Source: Pontibacter rufus
Lineage (GTDB): Bacteria > Bacteroidota > Bacteroidia > Cytophagales > Hymenobacteraceae
Assembly: GCF_015694705.1 (NCBI RefSeq)
Contig: NZ_JADQDR010000009.1
Coordinates: forward strand, 1-64,000
Direction of reading: 5' to 3'
DNA length: 64,000 nucleotides
The position numbers and the translations under genes are program-made. Shown here one piece after another: positions 63,152 through 64,000 of the stretch; position 1 is the first letter of the stretch; each line of letters starts with the position of its first letter. The notes below the pieces were generated by a model. It did not search any database. It was not told the origin of the DNA and was given only the letters and a program-made list of their open reading frames with translations.

Positions 63152-63607
63152 GGGCAAAGCTGTGCTACAGCTATTGGTTGGGTTAGGTTTTAAGATTCTG
63201 ATAATGATTTTCCTGAAAGCTCTGAAGTACCGAACACATTGTTGCTTACCTCAGGAGGACAACTTTACCAGCTAGCAAATATAATTAAAAGGTTCGCAAT
63301 TGGTAAAGTAACACAACAATAGTGGTAATTCCATCTAAAGCGCCGGAAAAGCAGCTATAGGCAGATGCATCAATCTTAGTCGTCTTATAAATTGTAAATT
63401 CATACCGGAAAGGGGCATTGTTATACGCTCAACTTTATACTTGAAAGATCTCATGAGTATAGTGTTTTAACTATGCATTCTCAGGAGGAAAGAACAAGCA
63501 ATCTTCCGGAGAAAGGTATATAAAAGTAAAACCCACCCTTTGCCCAGATAGAATGGAAAAGGATGGGCTACTATGTACTAAATTATAATGACCGTTGCTT
63601 TCCGGCT
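63152..63607. other. Non-coding stretch between permease 2 and kup
   Basis: About 455 bp, no gene. One octamer at 63435. A weak hairpin lies near 63470-63575 after kup. Confidence 0.45.
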
Positions 63608-64000
63608 TTAAACCATAATGCGTTTTAGCTGCGGCAATTGGGCAGGCATAATTACCAATGGCACTTTCTCTACTTTTACAGAGCTGCTGTCCAGGCCAAA
63701 CCATTTGCTTTCGGAGCTGGTAAATTGCTTAATGTTGAAGTACCACTCCATGATCAGCCGTTCTTTTAAAGGCAAATCGTTTTCGTAAGACAAAAACTTT
63801 TCGAGCACCACAAACCGGAAATCGCCAATCAGGTGCTGCTTGCTCAGCGAGAGATAGCGGCTGGTGATGTCTACCTCGCCGTTGGCTACCATTTCTTCCA
63901 CCACATTCCGGAAAAAGAGGTTAATGCGCTGCTCCACCCGGAAGCCAAGGCGGAAGTCGATGCGAATCACATCATCAGCATCCAGCTTGCGCACCTGGTA
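63608..64000 (-). CDS. kup: KUP family potassium transporter, 3' end only (partial)
   Basis: Codes the last 130 residues of a KUP/HAK/KT low-affinity potassium uptake protein. The window cuts the 5' part, which lies beyond 64000. The visible part is the cytosolic C-terminal domain: YQVRKLDADDVIRIDFRLGFRVE..., then VDITSRYLSLSK and SSVKVEKVPLVIMP, typical of Kup in Bacteroidota. The first codons at the edge continue the frame (TAC CAG GTG CGC), so this is truncation by the window and not a broken gene. Confidence 0.9.
   Translation of the reverse strand, partial: YQVRKLDADDVIRIDFRLGFRVEQRINLFFRNVVEEMVANGEVDITSRYLSLSKQHLIGDFRFVVLEKFLSYENDLPLKERLIMEWYFNIKQFTSSESKWFGLDSSSVKVEKVPLVIMPAQLPQLKRIMV

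Noticed and set aside
63471-63704. Minus-strand 77-aa frame near the right edge
   Set aside because: Overlaps the kup 3' end in another frame and has no supporting signal.

Overview
The window looks like chromosomal DNA of a Bacteroidota bacterium, most likely order Cytophagales and probably a Hymenobacteraceae member of the Pontibacter type. The family is inferred from gene content and not proven. Supporting signs are the efp-accB-accC operon, the DUF4290-murA pair, MutS2, TIGR02757, DUF3109 and DUF2382 proteins, -7 boxes of the Bacteroidota form TAnnTTTG, and almost no Shine-Dalgarno sequences. An octamer, AAGTATAA or its complement TTATACTT, is scattered through the core DNA about once per kilobase.

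Layout. (1) 1-8005 is an accessory island ending at the 3' end of a tRNA-Glu gene. It holds a tight four-gene minus-strand operon: MBL-fold hydrolase, trypsin-like protease, small middle component, and SMC/Rad50-like ATPase with a zinc hook. This reads as an ABC-three-component type conflict system with an added metallohydrolase. Next to it lies a badly decayed hybrid sensor kinase/AraC regulator. (2) 8.2-27.7 kb is core metabolism and housekeeping: gap, a universal stress protein, a lipid kinase, SUI1 factor, kdsB, NfeD protease, LysM/RlpA-like protein, TIGR02757, mutS2, murB, an rRNA methyltransferase and menB. (3) 27.9-29.2 kb is an AT-rich two-gene insert: a soluble protein followed by a four-helix membrane protein. 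(4) 29.5-37.7 kb is core again: murA-DUF4290, a UvrD/PcrA helicase, a Sel1/ankyrin secreted protein, DUF3109 and a methyltransferase. (5) 37.9-40.8 kb is an AT-rich array of four single unrelated minus-strand ORFs. Each is followed by a member of a 52-70 bp folding repeat, an arrangement that resembles integron gene cassettes. (6) 41-53 kb holds envelope and metabolic genes: a repeat-fold secreted protein, TolC, accC-accB-efp, alaA, a CE2-like esterase and two dehydrogenases. (7) 53.4-59 kb is a stress-like cluster with a small lipoprotein, a hydrophilic 82-aa protein, three Tyr/Asn/Arg/Asp/Gly-rich low-complexity proteins, an AI-2E family transporter and a DUF2382 stress protein. (8) 59.4-64 kb holds two APC amino acid permeases around a small secreted protein, then the 3' end of a kup potassium transporter running off the right edge.

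The strongest candidates for something undescribed are the four-gene island operon, the cassette-like array and the dispersed octamer. The octamer occurs equally in both orientations, forms inverted pairs inside or around terminators, and is nearly absent from the three accessory segments. That is how DNA-uptake-type words behave, although its function here is only a hypothesis. All counts were made by eye.
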